The notes: generated by a model not told the origin, from the sequence alone. A stretch of DNA of 7,425 nt from a bacterium (GCA_004562915.1 SFQZ01000110.1:1-7425); one strand, 5' to 3'. Positions 1 through 5,949 are shown, numbered from the stretch's first letter. Translations and numbers: made by a program.

Positions 1-2
1 GT

Positions 3-137
3 ACTGAACGTCTCCTCCAGATCAACCCGGCTTTAGCAGCAGATGCACGGAAGATACTGGATCTCAACAAGTCCGAGCGCCATATCCGCGGTGGACTTGC
101 CACCCGAGAAAAATATTTACATATGGAACATCATTGA
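3..137 (+). CDS. C-terminal fragment of an unrecognised protein
   Basis: An open frame enters from the left edge and gives 44 residues ending at a TGA at 135-137. The start lies outside the window. The visible tail is hydrophilic and basic, with a segment reading SERHIRGGLATREKYLHM near the end and no membrane segment or known catalytic motif. A hairpin follows directly after the stop, which fits the end of a transcription unit. I do not recognise the family; the basic, glycine-containing end could be a nucleic-acid-binding tail, but that is a guess. That it is coding at all rests on the absence of stops over only 135 bases, good amino-acid composition and the hairpin. Confidence 0.5.
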   Translation, partial: TERLLQINPALAADARKILDLNKSERHIRGGLATREKYLHMEHH

Positions 138-139
138 AG

Positions 140-176
140 AAAGTGGTTGGAAGCTTGCTGTGCTCCCAACCATTTC
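140..176 (+). terminator. Hairpin after the left-edge gene, probable terminator
   Basis: TGGTTGG at 144-150 pairs with CCAACCA at 166-172. The stem extends outward as GAAA against TTTC with one bulged G at 143. It begins a few bases after the stop of the left-edge gene. There is no clean run of T after the stem, only a mixed T-rich stretch, so termination efficiency is uncertain. Confidence 0.45.
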
Positions 177-239
177 ACATTTCATGTCCAGAACATAGTT
201 TCCCCTCAATAAATAGTTCTCAGTACTGCAATATTTATG

Positions 240-268
240 TTTCCATCATCCCCTAAAAAGAGTATAAT
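240..268 (+). promoter_or_regulatory. Sigma-A-type promoter for the TPR-like gene
   Basis: A perfect -10 box TATAAT lies at 263-268. A four-of-six -35 match, TTTCCA, lies at 240-245 with a 17-base spacer. Transcription would start near 275, giving a leader of about 60 bases before the ATG at 336. The stretch from 173 to 239 between the hairpin and this promoter shows nothing else I can name. Confidence 0.6.
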
Positions 269-335
269 AAAAAATTAGAGCAATTCTATCAAACAGTAAA
301 CCGAGTTACTTACTTACACATATGGAGAAAATAAT

Positions 336-1052
336 ATGCAGAATAAGAAATGGAAAACATTCAATAAACTGACGGCAAAATGCTATAACAATATGATTCG
401 TGCAGAAGCGGATGGAAATTGCTGGCAGCAGGCGTTCGAGCTTCTGAAGGAAATTGTTCGCGAAGAAAGACAGAATAATCCGAATTTTGCATCCGAAATA
501 GAAATGATCGATGATATTACCGATTATGAATACGATATTCAGGGATGGATTGAGGATTGCTTTGATGAGATGGATATGAGAGGCGAGCATGAGATACTGC
601 TGAAAATGTGCGATGATTTGCTCACTATGTTCAGCTGGCCGGACTATACCGGTTCTGATTTGAAATTCAGAAAATCATCTGCCCTCGAATCGCTCGGACG
701 AACGGAGGAAGCGGTTCGATTTTGTAAAGAGTGGATACAGAAAGAACCTGAAAATATTATGGCGGCAACGGCAGGAGTTTACGCTTATATAAAAACAAAA
801 GAATTTGATGCAGCGGAGAAGCTGGTGGATCAGTTTATTTTTGATAAAACAGATTGTTTAGATGAAAATGATATTATGTTTACGGCTGCATCTAAATTGT
901 ATGAAGCAGAAGGAAAGAAAAAAGAGAAAAAGCAGATCGACAAGGCGATTCAGAAATACGAAGAGTATCTGGAGAAATATTTTGATTTCCCGGATTTTGA
1001 TGAGGAAGATGATGACTTTGATTTCTTTGATGAAGATCTGCCGTTTATGTAA
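336..1052 (+). CDS. TPR-like helical repeat protein with acidic-aromatic tail
   Basis: This encodes a 238-residue soluble protein. The start is set by GGAGAA at 324-329, six bases before the ATG, downstream of a TATAAT promoter. No signal peptide or membrane helix is visible. Residues 110-140 fit a tetratricopeptide repeat well (basic-hydrophobic helix, then SLGRTEEAV, then a helix ending in EPEN), and residues 143-172 and 182-213 look like further helix pairs. TPR folds usually mediate protein-protein contacts. A lysine-rich stretch at 194-200 precedes the tail at about 216-238, which is almost entirely Asp, Glu and Phe. Such tails often act as flexible electrostatic contact sites, but the partner here is unknown. 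The gene is probably co-transcribed with the decayed or non-ATG frame at 1119. I recognise no specific family and assign no function beyond a likely adaptor. Confidence 0.85.
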   Translation: MQNKKWKTFNKLTAKCYNNMIRAEADGNCWQQAFELLKEIVREERQNNPNFASEIEMIDDITDYEYDIQGWIEDCFDEMDMRGEHEILLKMCDDLLTMFSWPDYTGSDLKFRKSSALESLGRTEEAVRFCKEWIQKEPENIMAATAGVYAYIKTKEFDAAEKLVDQFIFDKTDCLDENDIMFTAASKLYEAEGKKKEKKQIDKAIQKYEEYLEKYFDFPDFDEEDDDFDFFDEDLPFM

Positions 1053-1118
1053 AATTGCTTTATATAAAATAAGCGGTCTGGAAACAATTTGCAAACCGGG
1101 GAACAGAGGATATAGGAG

Positions 1119-1421
1119 ATAAAACAAGTAGAAATACAGAAGCGACTGCGTTTTCGAATTACGAAAAACGGATTTTTGTTGGATGAGCAGGAAGGGGAGT
1201 TTTCGGAGAAAATTCTGCCGTGGAAGGAAAAGTTCGAAGCGGACAAATGGAAGGCGTTATATGGAATCGGAGCCAGGTTTGATGAAAATCCACTTCTTTT
1301 CTTTGAATTGCGCGGTATTGACGTAGGGCGATTTGTAGATGTAACCTTAGCGAATTGCGTGGAAAGTATGCTTGAAAATGCAGATGCACCCAGTGAAAGG
1401 ATCATAAATGATGACCACTGA
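1119..1421 (+). pseudogene. Small hypothetical gene lacking a standard start codon
   Basis: An uninterrupted frame of 100 codons runs to a TGA at 1419-1421. The natural beginning is ATA at 1119, eight bases after AGAGGA (1105-1110), and it reads into a protein-like N-terminus (KQVEIQKRLRFRITKNGFLL after the first residue). ATA is not a normal bacterial start, so either the ATG has mutated or initiation uses another codon. The only standard in-frame option before the middle of the frame is TTG at 1176, which has no Shine-Dalgarno site and would drop 19 well-formed residues, leaving 81 aa. The product is a mixed alpha/beta soluble polypeptide with an acidic C-terminus and no membrane segment. 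I do not recognise the family. It follows the TPR-like gene by 66 bases and is probably in the same transcript. Confidence 0.5.
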
Positions 1422-1476
1422 GAAACTGTTTGGTGTATTGTGAGCATGATGCCATTTGCATGATTTTGCACAGTAG

Positions 1477-1517
1477 AAAATCCCTGTATAGATTCTGAAA
1501 ACTATACAGGGATTTTT
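1477..1517. terminator. Strong bidirectional terminator between convergent genes
   Basis: A perfect 15-base stem pairs 1477-1491 (AAAATCCCTGTATAG) with 1502-1516 (CTATACAGGGATTTT) around a 10-base loop. The T run at 1513-1517 serves plus-strand transcripts. The A run at 1477-1480 becomes a T run for minus-strand transcripts. It sits exactly between a rightward gene ending at 1421 and a leftward gene ending at 1551, which is where a shared terminator is expected. Confidence 0.9.
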
Positions 1518-1550
1518 GCGTCATGCATATCACAATTTGGGAGCTTCCGG

Positions 1551-1979
1551 TTAATTGTGAGCCGCCTCCGCCTCTTCTTTCGTGCGGTGAACCGTTCCAG
1601 CCGGGTGGTGGGGCGGTGCATAAATCGAAGAAACTTTCAAAGGCGTTCTGCCAATATTGATCACATTATGCCATGTTCCGGCTGGAACAAAAATGGTATC
1701 ATCCTTGCAGACTTCCATCTGAAACTTCAATTCATTTTTGCGCTGCCCCATTTTCACCAGCGCCATTCCCTGTTCGATCCGAATAATCTGATCCGTTTCC
1801 GGATGAATTTCCAGTCCAATATCTGAATAGACAGGAATGCTCATCAGAGTCATCTGTGCGTAACGGCCCGTCCAAATGGCAGTACGGAAATTGGTGTTGT
1901 TCATTGCTTTTTGCTCGACATTTGTTACATATGGTCTGAAATCGTGAGATATATGTGGTGTGCAATTGCGAGGTATCAT
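1551..1979 (-). CDS. Cupin-domain protein
   Basis: A small single-domain cupin of 142 aa from the start chosen here. The first cupin motif appears as GLEIHPETDQ with a downstream glycine (IEQG), where His and Asp/Gln take the places of the metal-binding His-x-His and Glu. The second motif is VPAGTWHNVIN, with Pro, Gly, His and Asn in the expected spacing. The end, SIYAPPHHPAGTVH, is typical of clostridial cupins related to the mannose-6-phosphate isomerase C-terminal fold. No substrate can be assigned. The frame stays open to an ATG at 2108 (185 aa), but that ATG has no Shine-Dalgarno site. The internal ATG at 1979 has AAAGG eight bases upstream and is followed at once by the conserved-looking FRPYVTNVEQKA region, so I prefer it. 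The longer form cannot be excluded. It is transcribed convergently with its left neighbour. Confidence 0.85.
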   Translation of the reverse strand: MIPRNCTPHISHDFRPYVTNVEQKAMNNTNFRTAIWTGRYAQMTLMSIPVYSDIGLEIHPETDQIIRIEQGMALVKMGQRKNELKFQMEVCKDDTIFVPAGTWHNVINIGRTPLKVSSIYAPPHHPAGTVHRTKEEAEAAHN

Positions 1980-2000
1980 AGAAATAACCTTTGACGCTTT

Positions 2001-2010
2001 TGATATATCA
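2001..2010. repeat. Perfect 10-base palindrome upstream of the cupin gene
   Basis: TGATATATCA reads identically on both strands and lies 22 bases upstream of the preferred cupin start. It overlaps a possible minus-strand -10 sequence (TATGAT). It could be an operator half-site pair, but AT-rich palindromes of this length also occur by chance. If the cupin starts at 2108 instead, the palindrome lies inside the coding region. Confidence 0.25.
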
Positions 2011-2224
2011 TATGTATTTATTTCGATTTTGGTGACCGGGCGGGGATGGGTGAACTGGAGGGACGGGTACATATCTGCAAAAGTGGCTACCGTACCCGCC
2101 CCAGTCATTTTTTCTGCAATTGTCAGTTGTCTTAAGAAGGATAAAGAGATAAAATGATGTATATCCGATGCGCAAGACTTTGGAAGGAGCAGCGAACGAA
2201 AGAAACGGATAAGAGGTATATAAA

Positions 2225-2696
2225 ATGGCAGGGGTAGGAACAGCTATCAATACGGCGGGCGTGATGAAGATTGAAAATGGCGCACTGGTGAGCGGGCAGG
2301 CAATGATGGTCGTCCTCTGTATCGCGCTGGGCGCTCTGGTCGGAGAAATGATCAATATCGAAGAATGGTTTGAGCGGTTTGGCGAATGGTTGAAGAGGAA
2401 AACCGGAAATGCAAAAGATAAGAATTTTGTAAATGGTTTTGACTTGTTCTTTTGGGAAAGGATGCGTGTTTTCCGCAATTCCTGTTTTCGTGTTCGAAGG
2501 TGCGATCACGTTGCTGGCAACACTACTGAAACCGATCATGACGGATCTCGCGCTGAATTATCTCTCTATGATCGGTTCTATTTTGATCTTCTGTGTGGGA
2601 ATAAATTTGGTCTGGGGAAAGAAAATGAGGGTTGCAAACAGGCTTCCGTCACTTGGGTTTGCGGTCATAGCGGCTTTTTTGCCGATTTCATATTAA
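2225..2696 (+). pseudogene. Decayed DUF554 membrane protein (two internal deletions)
   Basis: The start ATG at 2225 is preceded by AGAGG with an eight-base gap. The first 13 residues (MAGVGTAINTAGV) match the usual DUF554 opening. The frame then jumps straight to MKIENGALVSGQAMM, a segment that in DUF554 proteins normally comes some 40 residues later. It continues through LGALVGEMINIEEW and LKRKTGNAKDKNFV to about 2431. There the family sequence switches to the +1 frame (GKGCVFSAIPVFVFEGAITL, then a membrane segment and CVGINLVWGKK), ending at TAA 2694-2696. DUF554 proteins are integral membrane proteins, from memory about 225-235 aa, of unknown transport role. Here roughly 155 native residues survive. 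Read without correction, the frame from 2225 gives 158 aa with a nonsense C-terminal half ending at 2701. The fragment from ATG 2433 has no ribosome site. Confidence 0.85.
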
Positions 2697-2780
2697 GTTA
2701 GAATCTGGATGAGAAAATATGCTTTACTATATAGGGAACGCAATCAATAACGGGAACAAAGAAATTAAAAGATTTCTAGA

Positions 2781-2829
2781 TTAATGAATTAATAGAGATG
2801 CGATATAATTATACTATATTGGAGGGGGG
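2781..2829 (+). promoter_or_regulatory. Promoter and strong ribosome site for the grpB-like gene
   Basis: A perfect -10 box TATAAT lies at 2804-2809. The -35 region at 2781-2786 (TTAATG, 17-base spacer) is a poor match, so the promoter may rely on an activator or on a different -35. An unusually purine-rich Shine-Dalgarno stretch, GGAGGGGGGA at 2821-2830, stands seven bases before the ATG at 2838. With transcription starting near 2816 the leader would be only about 20 bases. Confidence 0.5.
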
Positions 2830-2837
2830 AGATAATC

Positions 2838-3518
2838 ATGGCAAGAAAAATAGAGGTTGTGGACTATAATCCGGAATGGGAGAAACAGTTCAAAGAAGAG
2901 GCGAAAAAAATAAAAGCAATCCTGGGAAAAAACTGCGTGGAAATTCATCACATCGGCAGTACTTCTGTGAAGGGATTAAAGGCAAAGCCGGTGATCGACA
3001 TCATGCCTGTGGTCAAAGACATTTCCCTTGTGGACGGACAGAATGCACAGTTTGAAGCTCTTGGATACGAGTGCATGGGAGAATTCGGCATTCCGGGAAG
3101 GCGCTTCTACAGAAAAGGCGGCGATAACCGGACGCATCATATTCATATTTTTCAGAAAGATAATACTGCCCAGATCCAGCGGCATCTTGCGGTGCGGGAT
3201 TATCTAAGAAGCAACAAAGAAAAAGCAGAAGAATATGCGGACTTAAAGACGAGGCTTGCAGAAGAATTTACCTATGATAATGACGGATACTGTGAAGGAA
3301 AAGACGCATTTATGAAGGAACTGGAGCAGGAGGCGCTTGCATGGCAGGAGGAGCAGAACCATATCGGAACCTGCATGTCTCTTGGAATGTGTTTCGGTGT
3401 GGCAATGGGAAGTGCGTTCGGAGCTACATTTGGAAATATGTCACTCGGAATGTGCTATGGTATCGGCATAGGGATGTGCCTTGGTCTCGTAGTCGGCTAT
3501 GCAAAAACGAAAAAGTAG
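2838..3518 (+). CDS. GrpB/UPF0157-family protein with glycine-rich membrane tail
   Basis: This encodes a 226-residue protein. Residues 1-170 are a complete GrpB-type (UPF0157) domain of the nucleotidyltransferase-like fold. The opening VVDYNPEWEKQF, the signature HIGSTSVKGLKAKPVIDI at 38-55, and a THHIHIF histidine cluster at 99-105 are all present. The biochemical role of the family is not firmly established. Residues 176-221 are an addition rich in Gly, Met, Cys and Phe, with small residues every three to four positions and two similar units (MSLGMCFGVAMG and MSLGMCYGIGIG). This is a glycine-zipper-like hydrophobic segment followed by YAKTKK, so the protein may be anchored to or packed in a membrane. 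The usual family member is about 170-180 aa without this tail. The next gene follows after 8 bases, so the two are probably co-transcribed. Confidence 0.9.
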   Translation: MARKIEVVDYNPEWEKQFKEEAKKIKAILGKNCVEIHHIGSTSVKGLKAKPVIDIMPVVKDISLVDGQNAQFEALGYECMGEFGIPGRRFYRKGGDNRTHHIHIFQKDNTAQIQRHLAVRDYLRSNKEKAEEYADLKTRLAEEFTYDNDGYCEGKDAFMKELEQEALAWQEEQNHIGTCMSLGMCFGVAMGSAFGATFGNMSLGMCYGIGIGMCLGLVVGYAKTKK

Positions 3519-3526
3519 AGGGAAAA

Positions 3527-4387
3527 ATGGTTAGAAAAACGATAGAGAATTTCAGTATTTATCAGATCTGTGATTCGGGACAATGCTTCCGTATGACTCC
3601 GATTCATGGCGAGACGGATCCTGCTTCCGGAGAAATCCGGATGCAGGTGATTGCAGGAGACCGGTATCTCGAAATACTGCAAAATGGAAAAGAGTGCATG
3701 TTCGATTGCACCGAAGAGGAGTTTGAAGGCTTCTGGAAAGAATATTTTGATCTGGAAACGGATTATGCAAGTTATATCGCACAGATCAATCCGAATGATA
3801 CTTATTTGCTAAATGCGGCTGCATTTGGTTCCGGAATGCGAATACTCAGACAGAATTTATGGGAAATGATCGTGTCCTTCTTAATTTCCCAGCAAAATAA
3901 TATTCCAAGAATCCGCAAATGCATTGAAAATATTTGCCGGGAATATGGAGAAAAGAAGGAAAATGCCAAAGGGCAGACTTATTATGCATTTCCAAAACCG
4001 GAAGCACTGGCAGGACTTGACGAGGATGCGCTCAAAGCATGTAACCTGGGATATCGCAGCAAATATGTGGTGAGAAGTGCCAGAAGCATCGTTTGCGGCG
4101 AAATCGATTTAGATGCGATCCGGAACATGTCCTATAAAAAAGCGAAAGAAGAACTTCTGAAGCTTTTCGGTGTAGGGGTGAAGGTGGCGGACTGTATCTG
4201 TCTTTTTGCACTGCATCACCTGCAGGCATTTCCGGTGGATACCCATATTCATCAGGCAATGGAGACGCACTATAAGCGGGGATTTCCAAAACGCCGATAC
4301 AAAGGAGTGGAAGGTGTGCTTCAACAATACATTTTCTATTATGAGCTGGCAGGGACACCATTAGAAGCAGGTAAACGATCAAAGTAA
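3527..4387 (+). CDS. ogg: 8-oxoguanine DNA glycosylase, OGG1 type (HhH-GPD)
   Basis: A bifunctional base-excision repair enzyme that removes 8-oxoguanine opposite cytosine and cleaves the strand by beta-elimination; 286 aa, cytosolic. Residues 1-110 form the OGG N-terminal domain, with the DSGQCFRM segment where OGG1 has QCFRW-like sequence. Residues 110-286 are the helix-hairpin-helix-GPD domain. The hairpin LFGVGVKVADCICLFAL carries the catalytic lysine at K219. PVDTHI supplies the catalytic aspartate at D238, with the same 19-residue spacing as K249 and D268 in human OGG1. The frame is open 62 codons further upstream inside the grpB-like gene. I chose ATG 3527 because AGGG precedes it directly and the family alignment begins there. 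It follows the GrpB gene by 8 bases, suggesting an operon. No key residue appears missing. Confidence 0.93.
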   Translation: MVRKTIENFSIYQICDSGQCFRMTPIHGETDPASGEIRMQVIAGDRYLEILQNGKECMFDCTEEEFEGFWKEYFDLETDYASYIAQINPNDTYLLNAAAFGSGMRILRQNLWEMIVSFLISQQNNIPRIRKCIENICREYGEKKENAKGQTYYAFPKPEALAGLDEDALKACNLGYRSKYVVRSARSIVCGEIDLDAIRNMSYKKAKEELLKLFGVGVKVADCICLFALHHLQAFPVDTHIHQAMETHYKRGFPKRRYKGVEGVLQQYIFYYELAGTPLEAGKRSK

Positions 4388-4428
4388 TGAAATCGTTTCC
4401 TATAGAGACGACGTAAACAGACAGCAAA

Positions 4429-4437
4429 AAGGAGGAG
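4429..4437 (+). promoter_or_regulatory. Strong ribosome binding site before the small GG-motif gene
   Basis: AAGGAGGAG at 4429-4437 is a near-perfect Shine-Dalgarno sequence six bases before the first of two tandem ATG codons (4444 and 4447). Its strength suggests the small protein is made in quantity. No convincing promoter was found in the 56-base gap before it, so it may be read from the glycosylase transcript. Confidence 0.7.
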
Positions 4438-4443
4438 ACCGAA

Positions 4444-4740
4444 ATGATGAATGTAGTAGGAATGTTGGATGAATTACAGACAAGGGCAGCGCACAACGAA
4501 GAGTGGAAACGCCGTCTTCTGGCGACCAGGGAAGAAGCGGAGCCACTGTCAGCATTTTGCAGAGTCTGCAGGGAACTGGGATATGAGCTCTATGAAATGG
4601 ATGTGATCTGTGCCGGGGAAGAATTTCATGCAGCGATGAAGAGAAGTACCAATGGCGGAGGAGAGAACTCGCCGAAGCTGGAATGGGAAGATGATTTTTA
4701 TGAGCTCTTTTTTGCCGGACTGGAAGGGAAAAGACATTAA
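4444..4740 (+). CDS. Small Nif11-like protein with Gly-Gly motif
   Basis: This encodes a 98-residue acidic protein with no membrane segment. Residues 4-58 look like a Nif11-type helical leader: an initial helix, then NEEWKRRLLATREEAEPLSA, then FCRVCRELGYELYEMDV, matching the pattern of a residue-eating helix followed by an A-x-x-x-GY helix. Next comes KRSTNGGG at 67-73 and a 25-residue acidic-aromatic C-terminus (WEDDFYELFFAG). Nif11-like leaders are known as N-terminal parts of RiPP precursors that are cut after Gly-Gly, but many Lachnospiraceae genomes also carry free-standing small proteins of this shape with an STNGG motif, from memory. No modifying enzyme or peptidase-transporter gene lies in the window, so a RiPP role is not supported by context. 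The next gene downstream is an XRE-membrane regulator. Family assignment is by pattern only and is moderate. Confidence 0.75.
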   Translation: MMNVVGMLDELQTRAAHNEEWKRRLLATREEAEPLSAFCRVCRELGYELYEMDVICAGEEFHAAMKRSTNGGGENSPKLEWEDDFYELFFAGLEGKRH

Positions 4741-4819
4741 ACCTGCAGATGGAACGGTATTTTCAGAAGAATATCGTTCGATGCAACTGATAGGTGACAA
4801 ATTATACAGCGCAATTGGT

Positions 4820-4830
4820 GGTTGTCAACC
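4820..4830. repeat. Short inverted repeat upstream of the XRE-membrane gene
   Basis: GGTTG and CAACC flank a single T, giving an 11-base near-palindrome about 80 bases before the ATG at 4911. It overlaps TTGTCA (4822-4827), which could serve as a -35 box, although no good -10 box follows at the right distance. An operator for the XRE protein encoded just downstream is possible. The 170-base gap from 4741 to 4910 shows nothing else definite. Confidence 0.25.
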
Positions 4831-4910
4831 GGAAAATATCCTATGATACAGACATACCCGATGAGAAAAAAGCAACGGGAAAGTTTCTTATCAGAAAGGA
4901 AGGTCAGAAA

Positions 4911-5918
4911 ATGATTTTAGCAGAAAAGATTATGGAAATGAGAAAGAAAAATGGCTGGTCGCAGGAAGAACTGGCATATCAGTTGGGCGTGTCACGGCAG
5001 TCTGTTTCAAAATGGGAGTCCGGAGCATCAATTCCGGATCTGGAGCGGATTCTGAAACTGAGTGAAATCTTCGGAGTCAGTACGGATTACTTATTAAAGG
5101 AAGAAATCGAGCTGGCACCTGAAATTGTAAGTGTACAGGAAGAACCGGTAGAAGAGGGAGCAGTGCTTCGGAGAGTCAGCATGGAAGAGGCTGCCGAATT
5201 TATGGAGGCACGGATCGGATCCGCCAAACAGATGGCATTGGCAGTGATGACCTGTGTTTTGTCGCCTGTTCCGCTTCTTGCACTGGGAGTACTGGCAGAA
5301 GAGACAAAAATCAGTATTTCAGAAAACCTAGCCGGAGGGGCAGGACTGATCATACTTTTACTCATGGTAGCGGCGGCCACTGCATTTTTCGTATTACACG
5401 GAATGAAGATGGAGAGATTCGAATACCTGGAAAAAGAACAGTTCTCGCTGGAATACGGTGTAGAAGGAATTGTGCGCAAACGCATGGCGGAATATGAAGG
5501 AACCTACCGAATCTGTACGATCGTCGGAATCGTTCTGTGCATTCTCAGTGCCGTCCCACTTTTTGCCGCACCGATCGTAACCGATCGGGATCTGGTATAT
5601 ATGTGGTGCGTGGTTGTGCTCCTTTGCATCGTATCTGTAGCAGTATTCTTATTTGTAGTCTCAGGACAGACGAGAGGTTGCTATCAGATGCTCCTTCAGG
5701 AAGGTGATTACACCTACGAAAAGAAAATGGAGCAAAAGAAAACAGCAAGAATCAGCAGCATTTACTGGTGTGTTATAACAGCAATTTATCTGGGAATCAG
5801 TTTTTATACGAATGCATGGCACAGAACCTGGATCGTCTGGCCGTGTGCCGGAGTCCTGTATGCGGCTGTGATCGGAATCGCACTGATTGTGAAAGGTGAT
5901 GAGAGAAAGAAATGTTGA
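4911..5918 (+). CDS. XRE-family DNA-binding protein with six membrane helices
   Basis: This encodes 335 aa. Residues 4-62 are a canonical Cro/C1-type helix-turn-helix (WSQEELAYQLGVSRQSVSKW, then a helix ending in GVSTDYLL), which binds operator DNA. A linker with the common RRVSMEEAAEFMEAR segment (87-101) follows. Six hydrophobic stretches come next, at about 107-128, 142-163, 200-222, 228-251, 282-300 and 306-327, so the DNA-binding domain should be tethered to the inner face of the membrane. Such fusions are widespread in Clostridia and are usually taken to sense membrane or envelope signals; the signal here is unknown. The frame is open 39 codons upstream, but AGGAAGG at 4897-4903, seven bases before ATG 4911, and the family's usual start fix the start. 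The stop codon forms the first bases of the terminator stem. Autoregulation is plausible but not shown. Confidence 0.92.
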   Translation: MILAEKIMEMRKKNGWSQEELAYQLGVSRQSVSKWESGASIPDLERILKLSEIFGVSTDYLLKEEIELAPEIVSVQEEPVEEGAVLRRVSMEEAAEFMEARIGSAKQMALAVMTCVLSPVPLLALGVLAEETKISISENLAGGAGLIILLLMVAAATAFFVLHGMKMERFEYLEKEQFSLEYGVEGIVRKRMAEYEGTYRICTIVGIVLCILSAVPLFAAPIVTDRDLVYMWCVVVLLCIVSVAVFLFVVSGQTRGCYQMLLQEGDYTYEKKMEQKKTARISSIYWCVITAIYLGISFYTNAWHRTWIVWPCAGVLYAAVIGIALIVKGDERKKC

Positions 5919-5945
5919 GGTTGCGAAATTCCGCGACCTCATTTA
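5916..5945 (+). terminator. Hairpin terminator of the XRE-membrane gene
   Basis: TGAGGTTGCG (5916-5925) pairs with CGCGACCTCA (5932-5941) over ten positions, including one G-T wobble, around a six-base loop. The stem starts with the stop codon itself. Only a short T stretch (TTTAT) follows, so it may be a leaky terminator. It overlaps the proposed guaA promoter. Confidence 0.6.
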
Positions 5946-5949
5946 TAAT
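5921..5949 (+). promoter_or_regulatory. Promoter for guaA, embedded in the upstream hairpin
   Basis: A perfect -10 box TATAAT lies at 5944-5949. TTGCGA at 5921-5926 is a four-of-six -35 match with a 17-base spacer. The -35 box is inside the left arm of the terminator stem. Transcription would start near 5956, leaving a leader of under 30 bases, too short for a riboswitch. Confidence 0.65.

Noticed and set aside
862..1122. Plus-strand lysine/arginine-rich frame overlapping the end of the TPR-like gene
   Set aside because: An out-of-frame shadow of the acidic tail coding region; composition reflects the GAA/GAT-rich real frame.
1960..2157. 65-codon plus-strand frame opposite the cupin upstream region
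   Set aside because: No ribosome site and it lies antisense to the possible long cupin N-terminus; no family resemblance.
2154..2237. 27-codon open frame after an AAGGATAAAGAG-like site, overlapping the DUF554 start
   Set aside because: Short, no recognisable sequence, and likely a chance frame; a translated leader for DUF554 is possible but unsupported.
2433..2696. Separate 87-aa membrane protein starting at ATG 2433
   Set aside because: It is the C-terminal half of DUF554 in a shifted frame, with no Shine-Dalgarno site of its own.
3341..3526. Upstream extension of the glycosylase frame inside the grpB-like gene
   Set aside because: The 62 extra residues overlap a well-supported gene in another frame, have no OGG similarity, and lack a ribosome site; ATG 3527 fits the family start.
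4373..4398. AAACGAT / ATCGTTT inverted repeat at the end of the glycosylase gene
   Set aside because: Seven-base AT-rich stem with a 12-base loop and no following T run; too weak to call a terminator.
4794..4910. Upstream extension of the XRE gene by 39 codons
   Set aside because: XRE proteins of this type begin a few residues before the helix-turn-helix, and a good Shine-Dalgarno site stands before ATG 4911.
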